NCBI GenBank assembly: GCA_034003725.1
Contig: JAVEYB010000001.1
Coordinates: 580,641 to 644,640 of the forward strand
Source: Candidatus Zixiibacteriota bacterium
Lineage (GTDB): Bacteria; Zixibacteria; MSB-5A5; GN15; FEB-12
Reading direction: 5' to 3'
Length of the DNA stretch: 64,000 nt
Made by a program: the position numbers and the translations under genes. Shown here one piece after another: positions 1 to 10,735 of the stretch; within the stretch, counting starts at the first letter, position 1; every line of letters starts with the position of its first letter. The notes under the pieces are model-generated. The model was not told where the DNA came from, did not search any database, and saw only the letters and a program-made list of their open reading frames with translations.

Positions 1-830
1 TTGTTGTATCGATGCATCGGGTTGGTGGTGTCGACGTACAACACCCCGAGGACACGCCCCTCGTCGAACAACGGCGCGGCCATGGCCGACTTCAACTCCG
101 ACAGGATGATGGACTGCTGCGCGGCGTAGCGCGGATCCACCGTCGGATCGCCCACCAGGATCGCCGACTTCTCGTCGAGAATCTGCTGGATGATGGTCCG
201 CGACAACGTAAACGAGCCGAGGTCCTTTCCCCCCGGTAAAAGCGTGGCTGCCGTATAAACGTCGCCGGTTTCCTCGGACGTGAACAGGATAGCCAGACGG
301 TCCGCGGGCACGACCCGGCCGACCAGCCCAAGGGCACGCTCCAGCATTACCTCTCGCGGCTCGGAAAGCACCAGCATCCGCGCCATCTCCGACAGGGTGG
401 GAAACAACTCGGGGTTATCCGACGCTTTCTGCGGAAGCGGCTTGAGGGCCTCGTTGATGTCCAGAAAAACCGATTTCTCCGGATCGAAATCCGACAACTG
501 CGCACGGTGTGACCGCGTATGGTCGGCCGAAGGCTGGTCGCTGTCGGACAGCCTGAACTCGGTGCTGCCAAAAGCGATCTGGTCGCCGCTTTTCAGTTCC
601 GTGCGCGCGCTGACCCGCACCTGGTTCACCGTCGTTCCGTTGTGGCTGCCCAGATCGGTCACAAATACCTGTTTCCCTGCAGCGTCGACTTCGACTTCGG
701 CATGGCGTCTCGACACCGTGCCGTTCGGCACGCATATGTCACAGTCGGATTTGCGCCCCACCAGGAAGCGACCCGGTGAAAGTTTGAACGTGTAATAGTG
801 TTCCCCGTCGGTGCCAATAAGTGATAGCAT
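1..830 (-). CDS. FHA-GAF domain signalling protein (partial, C-terminus off the left edge)
   Basis: A leftward reading frame is open from the ATG at 828-830 to the window edge, giving 276 residues without a stop. Residues about 1-95 form a forkhead-associated domain: GRFLVGRKSDCDI, then SRRHAEV, then DLGSHNGTTVN, the usual phosphothreonine-binding loops. After a linker of about 55 residues, residues about 155-276 look like a GAF domain (RLAILFTSEETGDVY, later AAPLFDEGRVLGVLYVD). In this family FHA-GAF proteins usually continue into a histidine kinase, adenylate cyclase, sigma-54 or phosphatase output domain, which is outside the window, so the output cannot be named. It is divergent from the PEP-synthase-like gene at 1132, with about 300 bases between them. 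Confidence 0.85.
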   Translation of the reverse strand, partial: MLSLIGTDGEHYYTFKLSPGRFLVGRKSDCDICVPNGTVSRRHAEVEVDAAGKQVFVTDLGSHNGTTVNQVRVSARTELKSGDQIAFGSTEFRLSDSDQPSADHTRSHRAQLSDFDPEKSVFLDINEALKPLPQKASDNPELFPTLSEMARMLVLSEPREVMLERALGLVGRVVPADRLAILFTSEETGDVYTAATLLPGGKDLGSFTLSRTIIQQILDEKSAILVGDPTVDPRYAAQQSIILSELKSAMAAPLFDEGRVLGVLYVDTTNPMHRYN

Positions 831-1032
831 GAAGTGTGTATTCCTTTTTCGCGGCAGTGGCGTCGGTGCATATCGTCTGCCCGCCTCACATGCCCTCGGT
901 TCGGGCCGCGGGCGGCCTGGTATTGGTTGTGAAGTCCCGACGCCGTGGCCGATAATGTACGTGGCCGACCGACTTTTGACAACCCCTGTTTCAGACCACC
1001 TTTTGCCCCGCCGGGCGGCCCGTGGCCCGTCC

Positions 1033-1061
1033 TTGCCAGCCGGTATCCATAATCCTATATT
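1033..1061 (+). promoter_or_regulatory. Putative sigma-70 promoter for the PEP-synthase-like operon
   Basis: TTGCCA (1033-1038), a 17-base spacer and TATATT (1056-1061) make a near-consensus promoter about 70 bases before the ATG at 1132. Its position argues that translation starts at 1132, although the frame stays open back to 811. The rest of 831-1131 shows no gene. Confidence 0.5.
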
Positions 1062-1131
1062 GAACCCGAGACGGGCCGCTCCCCAACGGCGGACCCATTC
1101 TGCTGTCGCGTTGGTACGAGGGTGTCATTGC

Positions 1132-3672
1132 ATGGTTCGATTCCGCGATCCCCGCAAGAGCACAAAGCGAAAAGACGACAACGCCCTGGAATCGGTTCGC
1201 TCCAAGTTCGCCGCCTTCCTGGCGTTACTGGAACGCCACCATCAGGCGATGTCGATTATCAGCGACATGGAAGAAAAGTCGCAGGGCGAATACCTGTTCG
1301 ACCTCAACTACATACGAACCAGTGTCGCCCAGATTCGAAATTGCGTCACCCGACTCATCGAAATCATGATCGAACTCGGTGGTCCCCGCTACGAAATACT
1401 GCGCGATCGTTTTGCCGAAATCGGCGCCCGCATCGATGACTCCCTGCCCTGGTGCCGGTCGACCGGCACCGACCGGTTCGTGTTGCCGCTCGAAGAGGTC
1501 GGCCGCGACCGGGCTTGCAGCGTCGGCAGCAAATGCGCGCAGCTGGGCGAAATGAAGTCCCGGCTGCAGTTGCCCGTACCCGACGGGTTCGCAATCACGG
1601 CCTGGAGCTGCCGGCACTTCCGCCAGGTCAACAACCTCAACGACCGTATCAGCAAACGACTGGCCTCGGTGAACTTCCTCGAGTACGACGATCTCGTCCG
1701 CGTGTCCGGTGAAATCCGGTCGATGATCAGCGAATGCCCCCTGCCTGACGATCTTGCCGATGCAATCCGACACGCCTACGAGGAACTGGCTGCACGCAAC
1801 CCATCGGCGAAGTTCGCCCTCCGATCAAGCGCGCTCGGCGAGGATTCCTGGTTCAGCTTCGCCGGCCAATACGCCACCTTCCTCAATATCGAACCCGATC
1901 GCCTGCTGGAATGCTACCGCGAGATCCTCGCCAGCAAGTTTACGCCCAAAGCTATCTATTACCTGCTGTCTCATTCTCTGGTTGAAGATGATCTGGCGAT
2001 GGGGGTGGGGATGGTGACGATGGTGGACGCGCGGGCGGCGGGCGTGCTGTATACGCGCAACCCGGTGAATCCGGAGAGCACCCAGCTGCAGGTCCACGCC
2101 GTGTGGGGTCTCGGCAAATCGCTCGTGGACGGGCAGTGCGATCCCGACGTGTTTTATGTCAACCGCGCGACGATGGAGATCGAATCCCGCCATATTGCCG
2201 CGAAAACGACGCGGCTTGTCATGGCCCCCGGCGGCGGGACGGTGGTGGAGCCGATTCCTCCATCGGAGCAAATGCAGCCGGCCCTGACCGACAGCCTTGT
2301 CATCCAGCTGGCCCGCTATGGCGTCATCATAGAGACTCATTACAGCAAGCCGCAGGATATCGAATGGGCGATCGATCGCGATGGCAGCCTGTTCCTGCTG
2401 CAGGCACGGCCTCTGAAGATCGTCAGCGCGGAATCGCGGTCGGGGCCGGTCGACGTGTCCGGTTATACGGTGCTGCGCTCCGGCGGCGTGACTGTGTGCC
2501 CGGGCGCCGCGATCGGCTGCGTCTTTCCGGTGTCATCGGTCGATGACCTGCCCCGAGTCCCAAACCGCGCCATTCTTGCCACGCGCCAGCCGTTCCCCGG
2601 CCTCGTGACCGTCATGGGTCGAATCGCCGCAATTATCGCCGAGGCCGGCGGCCCCGCGACACACATGGCGACGATCGCCCGGGAATACCGTATCCCCACC
2701 ATCGCCGGCATCAGCGGGCTCTCCGAACTCCCCCGCAACACTGTCGTGACGGTTGACGCGACCGAAGGCGTAGTGTACGCCGGCTCGCATCCTGAGCTGG
2801 TGGAAGCCCGTCAGCCCGATTACAACCTCTTCGCCGATATGGATATCTTCCGCCTGCTCGAAGATCTGCTGGTGCACGTCTCGCCGCTCCATCTGGTGCA
2901 GCCGGCCGACGCTGGGTTCGCCCCGGAAAACTGCCGCACCCTGCACGACATCACCCGCTACGTACACCAGAAGGCTATCGAAGAGATGTTTTACGGCGGA
3001 ATCCGCGTTGGAGATTCCACGCAGGTGTTCCACCGCCTCAAAACCGACGTCCCGCTGACGGTAGACATGATCTATCTCGATCGCGAACTGCCGACATCCC
3101 CCTCACGCAAGGAAGTGCCCGATACGGAGATCGGGTGCAAACCGATGGAGCAGTTCTGGTCGGGCTTGAAAGCCGAAGGCTGGCCCCACAAAGCCCGCCC
3201 AAGGTATCAGGCATCGTTTCCGTCCGTTCTGGGCATCCGGGGGCGCGAGAGCGGTTACTCCGAGAATAGCTTCGCCGTCATCAGCCGCGAGTATATGGTA
3301 TTGAGCCTCCGCATGGGATACCACTTTTCGACCGTCGAAGCGCTCTCCACCGCCGACCCGAACAAAAACTATGTCCGTTACCAGCACAAGCAGGGTGGTG
3401 CGTCATTACCTCGGCGCATTCGCCGCGTGCAGGTCATCTCCGGACTCCTCGGCAGAATCGGATTCGTCCACCAGAGCAAGGGAGACTTCCTGTCGGCCGG
3501 CATCAACCACCTCGACGGCGAGCGAATGGGCGAAATCCTGCACGCCGTGGGCCGACTGACGGTCATGACCAAGCAGCTCGATATGGCGCTGTCGACCGAT
3601 GAGATCGCCAACTGGTACATGGAAGATTTCGCCAAGCGGCTCGGTATCGGTCCGGGAGAACCGACCGCATGA
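1132..3672 (+). CDS. PEP synthase/PPDK-like phosphotransfer protein with unusual C-terminus
   Basis: 846 residues. An N-terminal region of about 110 residues has no recognisable fold. It is followed by a pyruvate-phosphate-dikinase-type ATP-grasp domain (FALRSSALGEDSWFSFAGQY, later GVLYTRNPVNPES and QDIEWAIDRDGSLFLLQARPL). Next comes a PEP-utilising mobile domain with the phosphohistidine in GGPATHMATIAREYRIPTIAG (His511). PEP synthase and PPDK then carry a PEP/pyruvate-binding TIM barrel; here about 300 residues of different sequence follow, so the phosphoryl acceptor is unknown. The layout recalls enzymes such as rifampin phosphotransferase, which combine an ATP-grasp and a swivelling His domain with a non-barrel substrate domain. 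The stop overlaps the start of the histidine kinase (ATGA), implying co-translation. Phosphohistidine chemistry is well supported; the substrate is not. Confidence 0.75.
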   Translation: MVRFRDPRKSTKRKDDNALESVRSKFAAFLALLERHHQAMSIISDMEEKSQGEYLFDLNYIRTSVAQIRNCVTRLIEIMIELGGPRYEILRDRFAEIGARIDDSLPWCRSTGTDRFVLPLEEVGRDRACSVGSKCAQLGEMKSRLQLPVPDGFAITAWSCRHFRQVNNLNDRISKRLASVNFLEYDDLVRVSGEIRSMISECPLPDDLADAIRHAYEELAARNPSAKFALRSSALGEDSWFSFAGQYATFLNIEPDRLLECYREILASKFTPKAIYYLLSHSLVEDDLAMGVGMVTMVDARAAGVLYTRNPVNPESTQLQVHAVWGLGKSLVDGQCDPDVFYVNRATMEIESRHIAAKTTRLVMAPGGGTVVEPIPPSEQMQPALTDSLVIQLARYGVIIETHYSKPQDIEWAIDRDGSLFLLQARPLKIVSAESRSGPVDVSGYTVLRSGGVTVCPGAAIGCVFPVSSVDDLPRVPNRAILATRQPFPGLVTVMGRIAAIIAEAGGPATHMATIAREYRIPTIAGISGLSELPRNTVVTVDATEGVVYAGSHPELVEARQPDYNLFADMDIFRLLEDLLVHVSPLHLVQPADAGFAPENCRTLHDITRYVHQKAIEEMFYGGIRVGDSTQVFHRLKTDVPLTVDMIYLDRELPTSPSRKEVPDTEIGCKPMEQFWSGLKAEGWPHKARPRYQASFPSVLGIRGRESGYSENSFAVISREYMVLSLRMGYHFSTVEALSTADPNKNYVRYQHKQGGASLPRRIRRVQVISGLLGRIGFVHQSKGDFLSAGINHLDGERMGEILHAVGRLTVMTKQLDMALSTDEIANWYMEDFAKRLGIGPGEPTA

Positions 3673-5747
3673 CGACCGCGCCGGACAGCACCGCGCGATC
3701 GAGCGGCGTGTCCTCCTCCCGTCGGCATCTCTGGCTCGCCGCCGTGACCATCCTGACGGTGGTCCTGGTGTTCGCCGTCTACGTCTCGATCACCGAAGAC
3801 ATCCTGATGCGGGATCAGTTCAACCTGTACGCGCAGCGATACCAGCAGATGGTATCCGATCAGGTGGCTGGAGACGTCGGTGAAAGCCTGCGGGACCTCT
3901 TTAGAGAAATCCGCATGCTCGGCGAAGCCGGAGCGGAGGCGGCCGATTCGCAGCATCTGAACCGCGACTTCGAAAACGCGCTGGCACAGTGGCAGGTCAA
4001 AGGTCTGGTCGAACTGGGACTGTTGGAGTCGACCGGCCGAACGGTCGTCAGCACGAAAGCGGCGCGGATTCACGATGCGGATATGGTGCCGTTGTACCAG
4101 CTCCTCGATCACGCCGGCGCCGACTCCACGGTCACATGCTACGTTCCCGGCTCGACCGCCGCGGATACGTCGACCGACCGCCGATATCTGCTGCGGGCTC
4201 AGCGATTGGGCGCGGGCCAGACTCGACAATGGGTCTACGGCATTATCGACATTGCATGGATGGCCCGTTCGGTGCTCCGTATCGGCGGGACTGACAGCAG
4301 CGGATACGCCTATCTTGTCGATCGTGATTCGACCGTGTTGTTTCGACCTGAAGACGCCCCCGCTTCTGTGTTCACCCCGATCTCCTCCGCGTGGGGCGGC
4401 GCGCGAACCCCGATCTCCTGTTATGGCTGCGGTCCGGCGGAAGCATGGAGCGTGATGGTGGTCGCAAGCGACCCGGCCACCCGGGCCATCAGCGAACACC
4501 GAACACGACGCCACCTCGCCAACGTCGCCATGGTTTCGGCGGCGGTGCTGCTTGTCCTGCTCGGATTCTGGCAGCAGCGTCGCGTGGCGACACAGCTCCG
4601 CACGCGCATCGGTACGCAGTCGGAGTTCCTCTCCGCCGTGCTGCAGTCGTCGGTCGACGCAATCATCTTCATCGACAACGACAATCGCGTGCAGGCCTGG
4701 AACAGGGGAGCGGAAATGATTTTCGGTTACTCCGCCGACGAGATGATCGGCCGGAGTTTCCACAAGCTGATTCCTCCGGAGATCGATGCCGAGGCGGAGC
4801 TGGCGATGATCCGCGACACCGTCTACCGGAATGGCTTCCTGAGAAACTTCCAGACACAGCGCGTTACCAGGGATGAGCGACGGATCACCGTCAACCTCTC
4901 GCGGACGTTGATCACGGACAGCCGTGGCCGCCCGCTCGGAAGCACGGCAATCCTCAAAGACGTCACGGAAAAAGTGGAGCTTGATAAACAGCTCTACAGC
5001 ACGGAAAAACTGGCTTCGATCGGCATACTCGCGGCCGGTGTCGCACACGAACTCAACAATCCGCTTGCGGTGATACTCGGCTTCACGGACCTGCTCAAAG
5101 AACGATTTCCCGAAGGCAGCCCCGAGCGGGCCGATCTCACGATCATCGAAGAGACCGCCAACAATGCCAAGAAGATCGTCGAAAACATGCTGGGATTCGC
5201 CCGCGTGAGCGAGGGACAAAAAGACTCGGTCAATGTCAATTCGGCGATTGATGCCGTACTCCGCATCACCAGCCACGCGTTTGATTCGGGAAAGATCGAA
5301 ATTGTCGCGGACGAAGTACGTCCCGCGCTCCCCGACATCGTCGGCGATCCCCGCGAATACCAACAGGTGCTTCTGAATCTCGTTAACAACGCGATGGCTG
5401 CCATGGCCGGGGACGGCGGTCGCCTGTCGATTGCGGCGTGGGCCGAAGACGGCCAGGTACACGTGCGCATCAGCGATACCGGCGCCGGCATCCCCGAGCG
5501 CATCAAGGGACGAATTTTTGACCCGTTTTTTACGACAAAAAGGGTTGGGCAGGGGACCGGACTCGGCTTATCATTGTCCTATGGGATAGTGCAGAAATAC
5601 GGCGGGGACATCCGGTTCACCAGCCGATCTCCCGAAGACTTCCCGGACCAGCCCGGCCGCACGACCTTTACGGTTTCCATGCCGATCGTCGCGACGGCGG
5701 ACGGATCAAAGGACGGAAGCGATGAATCAGGCGATACTCGCGGTTGA
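3669..5747 (+). CDS. Membrane-bound PAS sensor histidine kinase
   Basis: 692 residues. A first membrane helix lies near residues 20-45 (LWLAAVTILTVVLVFAVYV). An extracytoplasmic sensor of about 240 residues follows, then a second helix near 285-300 (VAMVSAAVLLVLLGFW). A PAS domain comes next (about 315-435: VDAIIFIDNDNRVQAWNRGAE, FGYSADEMIGRSF). The HisKA domain has its phospho-acceptor in GVAHELNNPL (His460). The HATPase domain shows the N box (LVNNAMAAM), G1 (DTGAGIPE) and G2 (GTGLGLSLSYGIV). It overlaps the gene before by 4 bases and the response regulator after by 26 bases, so partner assignment is firm. The signal is unknown. It probably autophosphorylates at His460 and passes phosphate to Asp54 of the next protein; whether it also communicates with the phosphohistidine protein upstream is speculation. 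Confidence 0.92.
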   Translation: MTTAPDSTARSSGVSSSRRHLWLAAVTILTVVLVFAVYVSITEDILMRDQFNLYAQRYQQMVSDQVAGDVGESLRDLFREIRMLGEAGAEAADSQHLNRDFENALAQWQVKGLVELGLLESTGRTVVSTKAARIHDADMVPLYQLLDHAGADSTVTCYVPGSTAADTSTDRRYLLRAQRLGAGQTRQWVYGIIDIAWMARSVLRIGGTDSSGYAYLVDRDSTVLFRPEDAPASVFTPISSAWGGARTPISCYGCGPAEAWSVMVVASDPATRAISEHRTRRHLANVAMVSAAVLLVLLGFWQQRRVATQLRTRIGTQSEFLSAVLQSSVDAIIFIDNDNRVQAWNRGAEMIFGYSADEMIGRSFHKLIPPEIDAEAELAMIRDTVYRNGFLRNFQTQRVTRDERRITVNLSRTLITDSRGRPLGSTAILKDVTEKVELDKQLYSTEKLASIGILAAGVAHELNNPLAVILGFTDLLKERFPEGSPERADLTIIEETANNAKKIVENMLGFARVSEGQKDSVNVNSAIDAVLRITSHAFDSGKIEIVADEVRPALPDIVGDPREYQQVLLNLVNNAMAAMAGDGGRLSIAAWAEDGQVHVRISDTGAGIPERIKGRIFDPFFTTKRVGQGTGLGLSLSYGIVQKYGGDIRFTSRSPEDFPDQPGRTTFTVSMPIVATADGSKDGSDESGDTRG

Positions 5748-6294
5748 CGACGAGCCGCACATGCTCATGCTGCTCGAACGAATCCTTCGCGAGCGCACGC
5801 GCTTCGAACTGGTCGCCACCACCAATTCTCTCGAAGTTCCCGGTCTGCTCGAATCCCGCACGTTTGACCTGATCATCTGCGACTTGCGGATGCCCGGCAT
5901 GGACGGACTGGATATCCTCCGCTGGATCGACGAACACAATCGTCACGAAGCGGTCGTCCTGATCACCGCATTCGGCACCCTCGATGACGCGGCCGAAGCC
6001 AAACGCTACGGCCTCTACGAGTACCTGAACAAACCGTTTCGCAAGGAGCAGCTGCTCTCCGCCGTCCACGCCGTTATGCGCTGGCAGGCGGCGCGCCGCG
6101 ACGGCGAGTCGAACGGCTCTTTCGAACGGGACGCCTTTGCCTCGGCGCCCCTCCACTTCCAGCAAGTATGGCTTCACCGGATGGCCCGGCGTCACGGCTC
6201 CGCGGACAATATTGCCCGGCACACCGGCATTCCCAAACGGACGGTCGAAAGTCTCCTGCACCCGAATGGCGATCATCCGGGCAGCCGTGCCTGA
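5722..6294 (+). CDS. Response regulator: receiver plus short Fis-like HTH
   Basis: 190 residues. The receiver domain has all expected residues: acidic pair Asp9/Asp10, phospho-acceptor Asp54 in CDLRMPGMDG, Thr82 in LITAFG and Lys104 in NKPF. After a linker, residues about 145-180 (QVWLHRMARRHGSADNIAR, then HTGIPKRTVESLL) resemble the Fis-type helix-turn-helix that ends NtrC-family regulators. No AAA+ sigma-54 activation domain lies between. It is therefore an NtrC-like regulator without the ATPase, like the PrrA/ActR group. It overlaps the kinase by 26 bases and is followed 13 bases later by the CBS protein. Targets are unknown. Confidence 0.88.
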   Translation: MNQAILAVDDEPHMLMLLERILRERTRFELVATTNSLEVPGLLESRTFDLIICDLRMPGMDGLDILRWIDEHNRHEAVVLITAFGTLDDAAEAKRYGLYEYLNKPFRKEQLLSAVHAVMRWQAARRDGESNGSFERDAFASAPLHFQQVWLHRMARRHGSADNIARHTGIPKRTVESLLHPNGDHPGSRA

Positions 6295-6307
6295 GGAGGC
6301 GTTCCGG

Positions 6308-6844
6308 ATGCCTGAACGAATCAAACACATACGCGCCGGCGATGTGATGATCCCCCTGGATCAGTACCCCCACATCCCCTACTGGATTTCGCTTCGGCAA
6401 GCCATGGTGGAAATGGAGAAGTCTGAACTGGTAGTGCAGGGACGTGTCTCACTTCCCCGCGTCGTACTGGTATTCGATGAAGAGTACCAACTGATGGGTA
6501 CAGTCCGGAGACGCGACATCATGCGTGGACTCGAACCACCCATACTCCGGGAACGACCGATCGACGACCGAAAGCGCATGTTTTCCGCCGAGCACGCTGA
6601 CCGACTCGAAGGACTTTCGTACGAAGAGATCCTCGCCGGGGTGCTGAAACAGGCGGAAACCTCGGTCGGGGACGTCATGCAGCCGATCGAACACACCGTG
6701 GACTATCACGACCATCTGTTCAAGGTGGTCTACGAAATGAACACGCACGACCTCAGCCTGCTGCCGGTTCTGCGCGACGGCCAGGTCGCGGGTGTCATTC
6801 GCTCCGTCGACGTCTTCCGCGAAATCACCCGTATCCTCCTGTAG
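6308..6844 (+). CDS. CBS-domain pair protein
   Basis: 178 residues from the ATG at 6308, chosen because GAGGAGG sits 7-8 bases upstream; the frame is open further upstream but that part overlaps the response regulator. Two CBS motifs are visible. The first runs over residues about 10-85 (IRAGDVMIPLDQYP, VLVFDEEYQLMGTVRRRDIM). The second runs over about 118-178 (SVGDVMQPIEHTVDYHD, LSLLPVLRDGQVAGVIRSVDVFREI). CBS pairs bind adenine nucleotides and usually regulate a partner. As the last gene of the phosphotransfer/two-component set it may sense the energy charge that the ATP-using PEP-synthase-like protein responds to; that link is inference from position. Confidence 0.8.
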   Translation: MPERIKHIRAGDVMIPLDQYPHIPYWISLRQAMVEMEKSELVVQGRVSLPRVVLVFDEEYQLMGTVRRRDIMRGLEPPILRERPIDDRKRMFSAEHADRLEGLSYEEILAGVLKQAETSVGDVMQPIEHTVDYHDHLFKVVYEMNTHDLSLLPVLRDGQVAGVIRSVDVFREITRILL

Positions 6845-7006
6845 CGATCGCGGCCCGTCCGGCATCGCGCGTTGTACCACACAACGCCACCTGCAGCCAG
6901 AATGCCCGGCACCTTTTTGGCTTGCGGGCGGTTCAAGTAACCGACGACCGGCCGCACACGACGGTTGTTGCACCGACCATTTTCGACGCAATTCAAGGAG
7001 GATCGC

Positions 7007-7783
7007 ATGAAGTACGTACTGGCATTCATCATGATTCTGGCCGCCGGAGGCCTTATGGCGCAAACCGATATTCACACCGAAACCATCGAGTATACCATCG
7101 ATGGACAGCCGTTCGAGGGCTACCTTGCCTACGACAAGTCCGTCACATCCCACCGCCCCGGCGTCCTGATTGTACACCAGTGGATGGGCGTAACCGATAA
7201 CGAGAAGATGCGCGCTCGTATGCTTGCCGAGATGGGATATGTCGCATTCGCGCTCGACATCTACGGCAAAGGCGTCCGTCCCGCCAACAGCCAGGAAGCC
7301 GGTGCGCAGGCCGGCAAATTCCGCGGCGACCGCACCCTGTTCCGCAAACATCTCAACGCCGGACTCGCGCAGCTTCGCACCTCCCTGATGGTTGACACCT
7401 CGCGCCTGGCGGCGATCGGCTACTGCTTCGGCGGTGGCGGCGTTTTGGAACTCGCTCGGTCCGGCGCAAGGGTCAACGGCGTCGTCAGCTTCCACGGATC
7501 GCTCAACACGCCGAATCCGGCCGACGCCAACAATATCAACGCCAAAGTCCTGGTTCTCCACGGCGCGGTCGATCCGCATGTCACGGACGACGAAGTCCTC
7601 GCGTTCAAAAAGGAAATGGAAGACGCCGGAGTCGATTATGTACTGACCATGTACGGTGGAGCTGTCCATGCCTTTACGCAGAAAGAAGCCGGCAACGACC
7701 CCGCCGCGGGCGCAGCCTACGACGAAGCGGCGGACCGCCGGTCGTGGCAGGCCATGAAAGACTTCTTCGCCGAAATCTTCTGA
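7007..7783 (+). CDS. Secreted dienelactone hydrolase family protein
   Basis: 258 residues from the ATG at 7007, which has a strong AAGGAGG about 6 bases upstream. Residues 1-19 form a signal peptide (MKYVLAFIMILAAGGLMAQ). The alpha/beta-hydrolase core shows GVLIVHQWMGV, the nucleophile elbow GYCFGGG (Cys140 in place of Ser, as in dienelactone hydrolases), the acid in HGAVDPHV and the base in GGAVHAF. This Cys-Asp-His triad is typical of the family, which hydrolyses lactones or esters. The exact substrate cannot be told. It stands alone between the CBS gene and the aspartase gene, both on the same strand. Confidence 0.88.
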   Translation: MKYVLAFIMILAAGGLMAQTDIHTETIEYTIDGQPFEGYLAYDKSVTSHRPGVLIVHQWMGVTDNEKMRARMLAEMGYVAFALDIYGKGVRPANSQEAGAQAGKFRGDRTLFRKHLNAGLAQLRTSLMVDTSRLAAIGYCFGGGGVLELARSGARVNGVVSFHGSLNTPNPADANNINAKVLVLHGAVDPHVTDDEVLAFKKEMEDAGVDYVLTMYGGAVHAFTQKEAGNDPAAGAAYDEAADRRSWQAMKDFFAEIF

Positions 7784-7880
7784 TCCCCTCTCAGCGCGCT
7801 CTCCGAGTAACAAACGCTTGGCAAACGCGTTGCGTCTTCCTATACTTATGCGCACAAACCGAATCGGAGAGTTGCTGGAG

Positions 7881-9758
<1,878 letters not shown>

Positions 9759-9776
9759 GGTCCGGTACGATCCGGG

Positions 9777-10526
9777 TCATTCGGGGCGAGGGGGTGTGGG
9801 GTCGTCGGAATCTTTGTGCTCCGACTGCTGCGAGTCGTGCCGGCCGCGCTCCGGGAAATCCCCCGGCAGAGAGTTGATAAGCGCGGTTTGCGCCTGATGC
9901 GACAAAACGGAGCCGTGAATCTCCGGCCCCAGTACGTGATCCTCGGCCCGGACCGCCGCTGACATCTCCGGTTTCGGCTCGCCGGCCGGTTCTCCCGGAC
10001 GCTTCATGTCCGCAGCGCGAAGCTCCCAGCGGAGGACCGCCATACCTGCCCTGGCCAGCACTTCGGCGATAGTGTTCATATCGAAACTCTCGACCCAGAT
10101 CGTCTGCAACGGATCGACCGGACGTTTCGGCACCGTATCAGAGGCCGGACCGTACGTCTTCTGGATTTTGGTTCGCGCCTGGATCTCTTCGTTTGAACGC
10201 GGCACCGAGACCGAGACGATGTAGATCGGGGCCTGTTCCGTGTCGCGCGCCTCCTTGATCACGACAAGGTACTTCTCGGCGCGGGATCGGAGGGTGACGG
10301 CGAAACGGATCTTGTGTTTTCGCGCCCAGTCCGGGGCGTGGTCGATGTCGGTGAAGAAATCCTGAAGGTAGTCCCCCCACGAGAACGACGGCGGTGCATC
10401 TTTGGGCGTCAGATGAGCGAGCCACTCAAGCACGAAGTCGCGCGGCGTCCGTTTGGAATCGGTTTTCTTTGATGCCGGCGCCGGAGAAAAGGCCCGCATC
10501 AATTGTGCGAGATCTGCCTTGCTCAT
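9777..10526 (-). CDS. Hypothetical protein
   Basis: 249 residues, soluble, with no signal peptide or membrane segment. The start is supported by AAGGAT about 8 bases upstream of the ATG. The middle (about residues 25-165) looks like a folded alpha/beta domain (FVLEWLAHLTPKDAPPSFSW, KIRFAVTLRSRAEKYLVVIK, IYIVSVSVPRSNEEIQART). The last 70 residues are low-complexity, rich in Pro, Glu, Asp and Gln, and probably disordered. I do not recognise the family. It is convergent with the aspartase gene, 18 bases away, and its upstream side faces the repeat island. Confidence 0.6.
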   Translation of the reverse strand: MSKADLAQLMRAFSPAPASKKTDSKRTPRDFVLEWLAHLTPKDAPPSFSWGDYLQDFFTDIDHAPDWARKHKIRFAVTLRSRAEKYLVVIKEARDTEQAPIYIVSVSVPRSNEEIQARTKIQKTYGPASDTVPKRPVDPLQTIWVESFDMNTIAEVLARAGMAVLRWELRAADMKRPGEPAGEPKPEMSAAVRAEDHVLGPEIHGSVLSHQAQTALINSLPGDFPERGRHDSQQSEHKDSDDPTPPRPE

Positions 10527-10735
10527 ACTGCACTATCCTTCGAAGGCCGGATGCGTTGTGGGCAGTCGTACCGACGACCTAAAAACCGGCCTCTATCGGC
10601 ATTATCGGCAGGCGCGAGGCGATTCTTGCATGATCCATACTGATATCGCAACCTGCTGGGGATAAGTAACATAACGGAGTGTCGGTCCAGCCTCGCGACC
10701 TTCTGGTCTCTGTTCGCGGATCAACTTTTTCGCCG

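Noticed and set aside
811-1131. N-terminal extension of the PEP-synthase-like protein
   Set aside because: A promoter lies inside it at 1033-1061, the encoded sequence is low in protein character, and the ATG at 1132 is the natural start.
3378-5462. 694-residue leftward frame opposite the histidine kinase
   Set aside because: It is a high-GC antisense shadow of a gene with clear kinase motifs, and its product shows no recognisable domain.
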